DNA from: Omphiscola glabra
Taxonomy: Eukaryota > Mollusca > Gastropoda > Lymnaeidae
Assembly: GCA_964017045.1 (NCBI GenBank)
Contig: OZ024808.1
Coordinates: 13,708,784 to 13,772,783, forward strand
Direction: 5' to 3'
DNA: 64,000 bases
The notes below the pieces were generated by a model. It did not search any database. It was not told the origin of the DNA and saw only the letters and a program-made list of their open reading frames with translations. This document shows, piece by piece, positions 54,595 to 64,000 of the stretch. Each line of letters starts with the position of its first letter. The stretch's first letter is position 1. Made by a program: the position numbers and the translations under genes.

Positions 54595-55615
54595 AGCCTG
54601 TTACGCGGTCCAATCCGGTAAATGGATCAAACCTGGATCAAGATCCTATAAGAAAATTGCATCCAATCAGAGAAGACGATCCTACCGGGAAACGGGATCC
54701 TAACGGAATTGGTATCTTACCTGGATCGGGATACAATCGGGAGCGGACACCCACTGTTATCGGAATCCCAATGGGATCGGGATACCACTGGTAACGGTCA
54801 GTGGCGTAGCGAGCTTAACTCGCGCCCGGGGCACAATACCTTTTTAGCGCCCCCCAATGCCTTTTTAGCGCCCCCCTATTCGAAAACCATACAATATTAT
54901 AGTAAAATATACCATTTGGCGCCCCTTTGTGAGTGGTGCCCCTTTGTGAGTAGCGCCCGGGGCATGATGCCCCCCTTGCCCCCCCTCACTACGCCACTGG
55001 TAACGGTATACCGCCAGGAGAGGGATCCTATCGGGATCCTATCGGGAAACTCAATCCTACCGAGATCGGGATCCAACAAGGATAGGGATCATTATCGGAA
55101 AATTCGATCCCACCAGGATCGGGAACTCTCCGGTATCGGGATCCCACCGGTATCGTGATACAACTAGGATCGAGATATCACCAGGATCGGAATACCGACG
55201 GGATCGGAATAATGACGGGATCGGAATCCCACTAGAATTTGGATATAGAGGGATAGGAATCCCACCAGGAAACGGGATCCTAACAGGATCAGGATACTAA
55301 CGGGATCGGGGTCCCATCGGGATCTACCAAGGATCGGGATACTATCGGAAAACTCGATCCTAATGGGGTCGGGAACCAAACGAGATAAAAAAAAAACGAC
55401 GCGTTTGGTATCCCACCGAAATTGGGATCCAGAGGAATCGGAGTCCCACGGGAAACGGGATACTATTGGGATCGGCATACCAACGAGATTGGGAGCCCAC
55501 AGACATAGGAATATTGACGGGATCAGGAACCTACCGGTATCGGGATCACACCGGGACCATGATCCAACCAGGATCGGGAAACCACACGGATCGGGATCCC
55601 ACAGGAATCCCACAA
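54595..55615. repeat. GGGATC-rich degenerate repeat (second locus)
   Basis: Many variants of CCACCGGGATCGGGATC and AACGGGATCCTAACGG, as at 6,786-7,347. A hAT MITE is inserted at 54,799. Confidence 0.75.
54799..54999. mobile_element. Complete hAT MITE with perfect 8-bp target duplication
   Basis: 201 bp. Left CAGTGGCGTAGCGAGC, right CTCACTACGCCACTG, with 11 perfect terminal bases. Flanked by GTAACGGT at 54,791-54,798 and 55,000-55,007. The interior has short repeated GCGCCCGGGGCA and TTTTTAGCGCCCCCC segments. No coding. Confidence 0.93.
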
Positions 55616-55761
55616 ACTTACATACGTAATTCATGATTTAAACAGAGTCTCGTCCAAAGATTTATTTTAAGATCAGAGCGCCACTAGGTTCGGGGCTGGC
55701 GCCATTCGGTAAGAAAATACCCCCCCCCCCCCTTGTTAAAACAGACAAGACGAACACTCAC

Positions 55762-55992
55762 CTTGTTCTAGGTTATCAATTGCGCACAGGTCAAAGGCGT
55801 TCTCATACCCAGTTCTGTAGAGGCCCTTGACGCCCGAGTCCCATAATACAGAAGCAGAATTGGCTGGAACTATTGACCCACCATGTCCAGATATTTCCAC
55901 AACAGTGCCAACTAATCCGTCTGCAATGTCTTCTCCATATTTCCAGTCAATTCCACGGACAACGCGAAGTCCAAGTTTAACATTAGAAGGTC
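55762..55992 (-). CDS. Gene C exon: MIB/HERC2 domain 1
   Basis: 231 bp, acceptor TTCCATCAG, donor GTGAGTG, phase 1 at both ends. It encodes VKLGLRVVRGIDWKYGEDI, GLVGTVVEISGHGG, ASVLWDSGVKGLYRTGYE, NAFDLCAIDN. It is a good MIB/HERC2 domain, the same size as in A and B. It is the most upstream exon of gene C that I can place; a 5' exon must lie in 56-62.8 kb. Confidence 0.9.
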
Positions 55993-56056
55993 CTGATGGA
56001 AGACATCAGTCAAGTGTTGTTTTTAAGTGAAAATGATGTTAACAAAAATGAATATA

Positions 56057-56992
56057 CAGTACAACCCGATTATGTCGACGGCCTCGGGGTTTGCCAAAAA
56101 GCGTCGAGATAACTGATGATCGAGATAACCGAAAACCAATATGGTGGCAATATATTAACATGTGCTTGAAATTTCATTATGTACATGATGTGCGTTAATA
56201 AATGCAGGCACTTCAGTTAAAACAATACATAATAAATAAATTAAATATTATTTAGAGTAAATTTCAAATTACAAAAACAAAACCAGAATCAGCACTTTAA
56301 CTTGAGTACGTATTGAGCTTCAAATTTTTAAAGTGCGAGTTCGTTTGGTATTTTCTACTATGGACGAAGCCTACTCATTTTGTGCCCTCATTCTGCTGAT
56401 CGTGTCTTGCGCAATGACTATAGAGTTTATATAAGGCAAAGCATCCCCTTTATTACTAAAATACTATTTATGGACTACTTATTTTGAACTTTCAAATTTG
56501 GCACATGACTATTTAATTAGAGCTTTCCCTGGCCAATGGTTTAATAGCGTTTGCACAAGTCAAACACTTATGAATGAAACTGTGACGTAGTACCACGACC
56601 TAGCCATTATGCAAGTGACCGTGAATGGCTGCCAATGACAACGTTTTGCACACGGCAAATTATGATAATTTATAATATGAACTCGACCGGGTTTTTAAAA
56701 CTCGAATTAAAACATTTTTTTTTTTAATTACTTCTAGGCTCATTCTAAAATTATTTTTAATTATGAAAAACTTGTTTCAAAAACCGGCGATTGGTCATGG
56801 CGATCGTGATAACCGAAGTTTAAGTGGCAAATTTGGCCAACCTTTGTGCTCGAGATATCAGGGTTCGGCGTCATAAAAGAATCGATGTAACCGAGGAGAA
56901 GATGCTGAGACAAAGAGAGAATTTGGTGGTTCCACTTCAAAAACGTCGACATAACGGGGCAGCGCGAGTTAACCGAGGTCGAGATAAGACTG
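56057..56992. mobile_element. pogo/Tc1-type non-autonomous element
   Basis: Starts CAGTACAACCCGATTATGTC and ends CGAGGTCGAGATAAGACTG, flanked by TA on both sides (56,055-56,056 and 56,993-56,994). Both ends carry several copies of a TCGAGATAACCGA-like motif (near 56,104 and 56,121 on the left; 56,805-56,990 on the right). No transposase frame. The class is inferred from the TA target and CAGT ends. Confidence 0.6.
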
Positions 56993-56999
56993 TATACAT

Positions 57000-57841
57000 A
57001 TTCAGTTACATAATAGTCCATCAGTATGAATTACTTAAAAATTCCTTTTTAGATATATTCTTACTTAGGATTTTATCGTATTAAATTAAATGATTTAAAC
57101 GAAATCGCAAAGACAAATGCTAGCTTTAATAAGTAAAATTGTCGATTTTGTAATTTTAAAAATAAATTGTTTGATATCACCACTACAAACCGGAATCCAT
57201 ATTAGAATAGTAATTTTCCATCTGCCAAGACATTCGGAAATCCCCATTTTCTATAGGGACAAATCGTAACTTGTGAAATTGAAACTAATACTGTATCTTA
57301 GTAACAGCTTGTTTCACTGGGGTTATAGAAAACACACGAGATGCACCATCTGATTTTATCGTCTGGGGCGTACTCGAATAAGTGTTTTCGAAGCTTGTGC
57401 AGTCCACGCACAGCTGTCCATGGGAGACACATGGATTTTCAATATTTAATCAGCACACTTGTAGCGATTGACACACCCATGCAATAGCTATGTTTGAAAT
57501 TATAGTTATAAAGCTCATTTAGTGCATGTAAATAAATTTAGGGCCCTCGGCCCAAACGGAATATTGTAAAATGGATGTACTAATTCAGAAACCTACTTAT
57601 TATGTCAAATACAAACTGAAATGTCGTAGTTTGTATTTGATTCAATTCCGTCCACAAAAGCAATATTCTGTTTGAAATTATATTTATATAGCTCATATAA
57701 GAAAAAAAATGCATTTAGGGCCCCTGGCCAAAAACAGAATATTTTAGGGTTGCAATGACTTAGAAAAATGCCCGGGCTTGTGGACTACAGCTCATTAGAG
57801 TTTTATCACAATCGCATGAATGGTGTAGGAGCGCATACGGG
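57000..57841. other. Intergenic, with a duplicated GGGCCC-containing segment
   Basis: GTTTGAAATTATA.TTATA.AGCTCAT... with GGGCCCTCGGCC at about 57,490-57,570, and again at 57,670-57,745 with GGGCCCCTGGCC. No gene seen. Confidence 0.35.
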
Positions 57842-57913
57842 ACATACATACATACATACATACATACATACATACATACATACATACATACATACATACA
57901 TACATACATACAC
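57842..57913. repeat. CATA microsatellite, about 17 copies
   Basis: Uninterrupted (CATA)n. Confidence 0.97.
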
Positions 57914-58945
57914 ACATTTTAAGCAACAAAAATAAAATTCATAATCTATGTCTTTTGTACGGCCATAAATCGTATCTTAAAATTTAACATAGTGTTATTT
58001 TTTTAAAATTCTACCAAGTATAGCTTAACAAAATAAAGGAGATTATATAATCACACATCAAAATGTTAATCTTTTTTTTTTTAACTCTTTACTTTTCGGT
58101 TAACGCATCTTTTGTGCTTCGTCACTTTGGATGATGGTACGATTAATGTAGACGTCAAGATTTGCCGATACTGACGACGTAAAAATGTATTGATGGTGTA
58201 GACTTCGCAGATCGAAATAGCAAGGTCTGTGAAATTCTATTCAGGACTATGAGCTGGTTGCCTGGACAGTGAATCGCCTCCCTCCGCAAACCCTAGGTAA
58301 CATAATGTGTGGATGGTACAGCCTTGCACCAGCAGCGACGTAAGGGATGCCGCAATTTTGCATTATGCCAGTGTCATACCGCCTACAAGAACGGGTTTTA
58401 ATTCACACTTGTCCTTCTCTTAGATGAGTTGCCATGGAAGGTTGACGAGCCCCATCCACCCAAGCTGCTCGTGATGATCATGCTTGGCTAGGTTTTACGC
58501 CAGGGATTGACCTCTAGTCCACACTCTTGGACACGTCGCGATTTAGACCACACAGGCATCCAGCCATATAATTAAAATATATACGTCATAAATTAAATAA
58601 AAACTGGATCCAGTGTCGCAAAATTTTTTATAGAGTGCACGAAGACAAATGTTCAGAGGATGTCCACAATTCTGAACATACAAAACACAAAAAATTAAAT
58701 TCTCATTTGCAAAATAACGATTGTTTGAAAGGAGCTAATAGTAGTAAGTGGAATTATTTTTTTAAAAGCACAGTGTTCTGGCGACACTATGAGGTTATTG
58801 AAGTAAAAAAATACAAATACGCATTTATAATTATGACATCTTCCAAATACATTAATAATATCATCTTTATTGAAAATGTGCACCGTAAACAGTAAATGAC
58901 AGTACGAAGAGTCTAAGAAATTAATATAACTATTTATTTTTGAAG
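57914..58945. other. Intergenic, nothing recognised
   Basis: 58,080-58,560 is less AT-rich than its surroundings and may be an old SINE or other repeat, but I see no clear polymerase III boxes. An 86-codon frame at 58,635-58,895 has no family signal. Confidence 0.3.
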
Positions 58946-59464
58946 CTATTTTAAATTAACAAACAAGGTATTGGATGAGCGAGTTAAGATTTCTATTTTA
59001 AATTAACAAACAAGGTATTGGATGAGCGAGTTAAGATTTCTATTTTAAATTAACAAACAAGGTATTGGATGAGCGAGTTAAGATTTCTATTTTAAATTAA
59101 CAAACAAGGTATTGGATGAGCGAGTTAAGATTTCTATTTTAAATTAACAAACAAGGTATTGGATGAGCGAGTTAAGATTTCTATTTTAAATTAACAAAGA
59201 AGGTATTGGATGAGCGAGTTAAGATTTCTATTTTAAATTAACAAAGAAGGTATTGGATGAGCGAGTTAAGATTTCTATTTTAAATTAACAAACAAGGTAT
59301 TGGATGAGCGAGTTAAGATTTCTATTTTAAATTAACAAAGAAGGTATTGGATGAGCGAGTTAAGATTTCTATTTTAAATTAACAAAGAAGGTATTGGATG
59401 AGCGAGTTAAGATTTCTATTTTAAATTAACAAAGAAGGTATTGGATGAGCGAGTTAAGATTTCT
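58946..59464. repeat. 47-bp minisatellite, 11 copies
   Basis: The unit is CTATTTTAAATTAACAAACA, AGGTATTGGATGAGCGAGTT, AAGATTT. Copies are nearly identical; the only common variant is AAACAAGG or AAAGAAGG, the second form grouped toward the right. Low divergence suggests recent expansion. Confidence 0.96.
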
Positions 59465-60744
59465 AAGTACATAAATATATACACAGTTGCAATGATTGTC
59501 AAGCATGGGAGTTCATTAGTTATTGTTGCGTTTTGAATGCATGTTTATTACGCGCGGTGTGTGAAAGAGTTTTTATTAGCTAATGAACGCGCTTGTCTGA
59601 ATGATGTAATTTTATGTTAATTGTGACGTATTGTCCAGTCCGTAGTGTGATGTGAGTTTTAGTCGTGCGGCAGTTATTGTTTGGAACATTGTATAAGAAA
59701 GATGTGGTGCTTGAAGCTTCAGCCTGTATACCTCACTGATAATTAAAGTTATAGTTACTAAAAGGACTTAAGTTATTCACTAATTATTGGCATAGTAAGA
59801 GAACTTGATGAATGATTCAATCAAGGAGTATAGGAGTTGACAATGATGTTGGCGCAGGTCAAAGGTTGAAGAAAAGAAATCTTTTCAGAAGTTAGTGGAT
59901 CTCAAATGATTTTTTTTTGAAACTATATATATATTCTAAAATTATACCATCTGTAGAAAACTTTCAGCTTTGTTTGAACTTGAAATTATTTAAAACATTC
60001 CTTTCATCGGAGACACGTTAATTTTATGCTAACAATGAAAAGGTAAATATTTATTTAAGAGAAATTTTGGCGTTTTATGCTAGCAATGAATAGGTAAATA
60101 TTTATTTACTAGAGAAATTTTGGCGTTTTCAAATTCATCTCATTGGAATCATCTGACGATAGAAATGTTTACTTTGGTTCAAAATAGACAAATTAAATTT
60201 TGTGATTACCCATATGGATTACAAATAGAAACTATTTTTTTTAAAGAAAAACTTACTTTTAATGTTTGTATAGTGACATTTCGTAGATTTTGTATTTCTT
60301 TATTTTTTTTAATTTTTTTTTAACATTCTTCCATGCTAATCGTTAATTGTAATTAGTTCTGATAAAGACTACAACTATTTTTTTTAAATTATAAAACTTA
60401 AGTTAACAGATAATCGTCTGAATGTTATATAAAAAATGTGGTCTTATTTTCTATAAACAATAGACAAACGGACAGTCCCACACCCGATATACCTGCCGGC
60501 CTTTAAACAATAGTCATACAGACAATACTCAAGGCAGTCCTACATCATACCCTTGGCTTTTTATTGATTAATATAATAGTCGACCCCGATTAAAGAAAAA
60601 AATTCAATTTCTTCACCCAAGTTCAGCCATCATTTATGTCGCTCACTGCTCGACAGATTATTTTTCACTAAGTACTATAATCATAAAACATGTTGACTAG
60701 GGGAGGGCTGGTTGGCAATAAGAAGCAGCCACACCAGAAGCAAC

Positions 60745-60786
<42 letters not shown>

Positions 60787-61832
60787 GTAGTGGTGTGATG
60801 AGGTAATGATTGTGGCTACCGGAGGGTGCAGTGTGTCTGTTATACACTTTTTATAACCATGCTCACGGTGCCAAAAACTGTAGTAGTGTAATAGTGTTGG
60901 AATGATGAAGAGGTCGTGGATGACAGTTTAACTACCATACACTAAAGAAACTCATGTCTTGAGAATTATAGCTTTATTTGAAAACTAAAGACAAACTATA
61001 GAAAAAGCCCTATGAAGAAGGGCTTAAAAAAAGTAATATGACGAAACCCTAAAAGAAAATGGACAATGTCTGAAAATAAACAAATAGTACAGGTTAACAA
61101 TGTCCTGACTAACACTGACGAACACAGCTAACAAATAAACAAGTTAACTAACACTGTAAATACAGGATGTGAAAAAAATATACATTGCTAAAAATAGAGT
61201 ATGCGTACATGTTAAAATAATAAAAATAATAATAAAACTCATTTGAAAAATCACGCTTCATCCCCAAAGGCTCGAAGCGCGGTACAAAATCTAGGAGATA
61301 GTAGCTATCTGGAAAAGATGGTAGACAACATCCCCCCAGCACTGTGTGTGCTTTATTTATAATTTCAATAATTTATTTCTCGGGAACCCTAGTGTATCCC
61401 GTTATGAATGATATCTAGTTGGGAACGAGAGTTTATTTGCTAAACTTTAATATATTTACAAGTCTCCATCGTTATAGGGTATTTTAATATTTAGTAATTA
61501 AGAGCGTTTTCACATTTATTCATTGGAGGTTCCCTGCCCATTTTATTTAAATATCTCAAAAACAATTTAACTCATAGAAATATAAGAATTTATCTTAGAT
61601 AGCCCAGGTAAAACTGAAAAGGACACATTTAAGTCTTTAGGGATTGGGTCTGGGATTTTAACTTTAACTCGGGTTGTAGTCCACAGGATTTATCATTTTA
61701 CCACAGAAAATCTGCCAGAATGCAAGTAGTGGACTGTCTAATTCGGGGTGTGAATTCAGGTTTTCTGGTCCGTTCTCACGCGACTATTTAAGGCAGGTAC
61801 ATTAAGGAGATTTTATTCGAGGTTTTAACCGC
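59465..61832. other. Intergenic, no gene identified
   Basis: Contains a TA microsatellite (60,747-60,778). 59,520-59,780 has LTR-like features but no matching target duplication. The rest is AT-rich with short open frames only. The 5' exon and promoter of gene C may be in this interval. Confidence 0.3.
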
Positions 61833-61943
61833 ATCCTTGAAGCGTGTCAGTGTTCACCTCCCTTCCCTGAAGTATGTCAGTGTTCACCTCCCCTCCCTGA
61901 AATGTGGCAGTGTTCACCTCCCATCCCTGAAGTGTGTCAGTGT
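61833..61943. repeat. 30-bp tandem repeat, about 4 copies
   Basis: The unit is GAAGTGTGTCAGTGTTCACC, TCCCTTCCCT. Confidence 0.88.
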
Positions 61944-62885
61944 ATACAGCAGCCAATTTGGACCTTCTGTAAGTAGAAGCAAATACGCCTTTTTTTGCAG
62001 TGTTTGTATAACGCAATTGTTAGGTTAATGTAATGGAAGATTTCTGTTAATGACTTATTATCAGTCAGGGTTTTAATTACTTGTTAGCTCCGTCACTTTG
62101 ACGCAGCAACAATGATATCGTGATGGTTGAACATACAGCCATTCACTGATTTCTTAAATGGAATTAGATACCAGTGTATGTGAGCATAATTCGCATCCGT
62201 TTTATCGTTCTGGTTGCACATACTGCAATGTGCTTATAAGCTATTAATACAACAGTATACAATCAGTGAATATACGTAAAATATGTGTAGTAGGCTGACT
62301 TTCCCGCATTGTGCTAAATTGTCACGTAGAATAGTGCATGTGTATGGAGACTATTACCAGCTGTATTAATATAATTAGACATTTCGCAATATGCTTTTGT
62401 CTTAAAAAGACACACCAATTGAGTGATGCAAGTATCTAACCAATGGTGGCTATACCTTACACCATTATAGTACCTGTCCTGCCATGGGTGCATCTTTACA
62501 TAGACCCCTCACATGGACGACAGTACACCATAGTTAGACCTTTATGTTAGCTGTCAAATCTCACGCTGGTTCTGTGTGTAACACAGTGTACGTGCTACAA
62601 GTTAGAACACAGTCACGTGATTTCCTTTTATAGTAACGAATCATTATTTAAAACAATATTTATAATAAGAGATGCCACACAAAGGTAAATATACATTTTA
62701 GATTACAGTAGACAGTGGAGATTAATACACGTCATCTTAAAATCAAGCCATGGTGTTACAAGATATGTTTAGACAATTTAAAATCATTGAGAACTTGATC
62801 CCCCCCCCCAACCCCCCCCCCCCCCCCCCCCGAAAAACATATTTAAAAAAATATATAATTCATGTTTTTCTTTCGAGATAACACT
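61944..62885. other. Spacer downstream of gene D, with poly-C tract
   Basis: No gene seen. A C-run interrupted by AA lies at about 62,801-62,832. Gene D's 3' UTR should be here. Confidence 0.35.
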
Positions 62886-63110
62886 TCATGGGATAAAAAC
62901 ACGGAAACAAGTTTTGACTTCACTCCGGCAGATCGGGCATTTCTTGAAAAACGTGTAACATTTCAGACAACAGGCGATGTGTCCGCATGGCACGAAGGCG
63001 GCACACGCCTCCTGGGTCAGACAGATCGTGCACTCTGGCCTGACACGTGTGGCGTCGGCCTTCGCCTTGGCTGGCGCGGGCGTCTCTGCCGGCTTGGGAT
63101 CGTGTGACAT
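62886..63110 (-). CDS. Gene D terminal exon: intact RING finger
   Basis: 225-bp terminal exon, acceptor TATTTTGTAG, stop TGA at 62,886-62,888, phase 0 start. A basic linker (MSHDPKPAETPAPAKAKADA) precedes a full C3HC4 RING: CTICLTQEAC, VPCGHIACCLKC, CPIC, and the tail VKTCFRVFIP. It is the clearest relative of the gene B RING. Its upstream exon is the partial one at 63,928-64,000. The methionine at the exon start is internal, not the gene start. Likely an E2-docking ubiquitin ligase domain. Confidence 0.9.
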   Translation of the reverse strand: MSHDPKPAETPAPAKAKADATRVRPECTICLTQEACAAFVPCGHIACCLKCYTFFKKCPICRSEVKTCFRVFIP

Positions 63111-63556
63111 CTACAAAATATTTTTTTAACAAAAATCACATGGTTTAGACATTCAGTTGCTGCTGGTATGAGTGTTGGTGCAATACAAACTGGTTTGTTT
63201 TAACATTGACAATGAGAGTGTTCATTATAAAAAAAAAAAAACCTAATTGTTAAATGAAATGGAATGTGCTAATATACAGATGGGAATTTTTTTAATTTTG
63301 CGAACCAAACTCAAGATGTAACAGAGGCATTGGAGCAAGATACGGTGATAGTGGTCGTGAAAAAAAAAGGGGGGGGGGCGCTTTACCCGAGTCAAAGGGA
63401 ATTTATTTTTGCTTCAGAGAAAAGAAACAACATCCAATATATAATCGAATATTAAAGCTATGCGTTCATTTTTTTCTTCTACTTCTCTATTTTTTATGAT
63501 TATTTTAAAATTTTGATTTTTTTTTTCTGTAAAATGAGCACGAGCCGTTGAAAGCG
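63111..63556. other. Gene D intron, nothing recognised
   Basis: AT-rich, with A-runs at 63,228 and 63,361 and a short G-run at 63,369. Confidence 0.4.
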
Positions 63557-63651
63557 GAGGCGAGAGGAGCCACAATATGCGTAGGCGAGAGGAGCCACAA
63601 TATGCGGAGGCGAGAGGAGCCACAATATGCGGAGGCGAGAGGAGCCACAAT
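63557..63651. repeat. 25-bp tandem repeat, 4 copies
   Basis: The unit is GGAGGCGAGAGGAGCCACAA, TATGC, inside the gene D intron. Confidence 0.92.
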
Positions 63652-63927
63652 TAGCTCGCGAGTCATAGTTTGTCCACTCCTGTGCTAATGAATATAAAGG
63701 TTGCATCAAATGATGATCTACTTGCAAATCCTTTCATTTTTTTCTCCACAGATTATTCATAACTCTTCTTGGTGCACACGTTGATGACAAATTGCTGTAG
63801 TGTCAACATATTTTAACTGGTCAAAAAAAAAGTGCAATTAAATACAATTGGTAACGTGCTATTTTTATTGATGCATTTATAGCACTCAGTTTCTGTGATA
63901 TTTTAATTAGTTAGTGCTCACACAAAC
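63652..63927. other. Gene D intron, nothing recognised
   Basis: AT-rich sequence between a minisatellite and the next exon. Confidence 0.35.
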
Positions 63928-64000
63928 CTTTGAGAGGACGTCAGGATTAAAGAGGTACGGTCCGCTATCGCCAAATTTCACTTTCACATCACCATTATCA
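63928..64000 (-). CDS. Gene D penultimate exon, partial (Mib-repeat-like)
   Basis: The minus strand is open to the window edge and reads DNGDVKVKFGDSGPYLFNPD, VLSK, then donor GTTTGTG, ending in phase 0. This fits the phase-0 start of the RING exon. The pattern V.V.F......FNP..L.K resembles the Mib repeat that follows the second MIB domain in Mind-bomb proteins. It shows that a Mib-repeat exon precedes the RING in this family. The exon continues beyond the window. Confidence 0.65.

Noticed and set aside
58080..58560. Possible tRNA-derived SINE
   Set aside because: A B-box-like GGTCAATCCC on the minus strand is imperfect and no A box was found.
59520..59790. Possible LTR (TGTTGCG start, TATA-like and AATTAAA motifs)
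   Set aside because: No matching 5-bp flank or clear CA end could be paired.

Overview
The window is animal nuclear DNA. It is AT-rich, has GT-AG introns, holds fragments of many transposon classes (CR1/L2-like and RTE-like LINEs, hAT, Helitron, PIF/Harbinger- and pogo-like elements, a solo LTR), and carries very large minisatellites. The left edge holds a Toll-like receptor 3' exon. Most of the rest is a minus-strand cluster of RING E3 ligase genes of the Mind-bomb (MIB/HERC2) type. A mollusc is my best guess for the host (inference from the gene families and repeat style, not proven).

Layout. 1-1014: end of a TLR gene (LRR-CT, TM, TIR). 1.0-6.8 kb: tandem repeats and a PIF-like MITE cluster. 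6.8-9.4 kb: a GGGATC-rich degenerate repeat split by a decayed hAT transposon. 9.8-13.2 kb: a hAT MITE, then a nearly intact LINE (endonuclease + reverse transcriptase, one frameshift). 14.4-64 kb: four MIB-type genes on the minus strand. Gene A spans 19.6 to 14.4 kb, gene B 33.4 to 22.5 kb, gene C 56.0 to 36.6 kb, and gene D has only its 3' end, from 64.0 to 62.9 kb. The visible exon order is MIB1 - ZZ - MIB2a - MIB2b - (exon X) - RING. Exon phases and lengths match between paralogues; the MIB2a exon of gene C was found by phase and alignment. I saw no ankyrin-repeat exon, unlike classical MIB1/MIB2.

A tandem segmental duplication of about 14.2-14.4 kb explains the middle of the window. Unit 1 is about 14,897-29,110 and unit 2 about 29,111-43,493, and the junction can be read near base 29,110. 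Each unit holds the 3' half of one gene and the 5' half of the next, with breakpoints in the intron after MIB2b. Gene B was therefore assembled at the junction: its 5' exons are gene-A-like, its 3' exons gene-C-like, joined across a phase-1 intron. Its RING is intact. Gene A's RING has lost its zinc-ligand histidine and gene C's RING is frameshifted. After the duplication, unit 1 gained a solo LTR, unit 2 gained two LINE tails, and minisatellite copy numbers diverged.

Two exon ends (MIB1 and exon X) are followed by tandem arrays of their own 5' splice site, up to nine donors in a row, which is unusual. A roughly 56-copy 85-bp satellite with higher-order structure (44.65-49.38 kb) lies in the long intron of gene C. 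Intergenic and intronic stretches otherwise hold decayed repeats.
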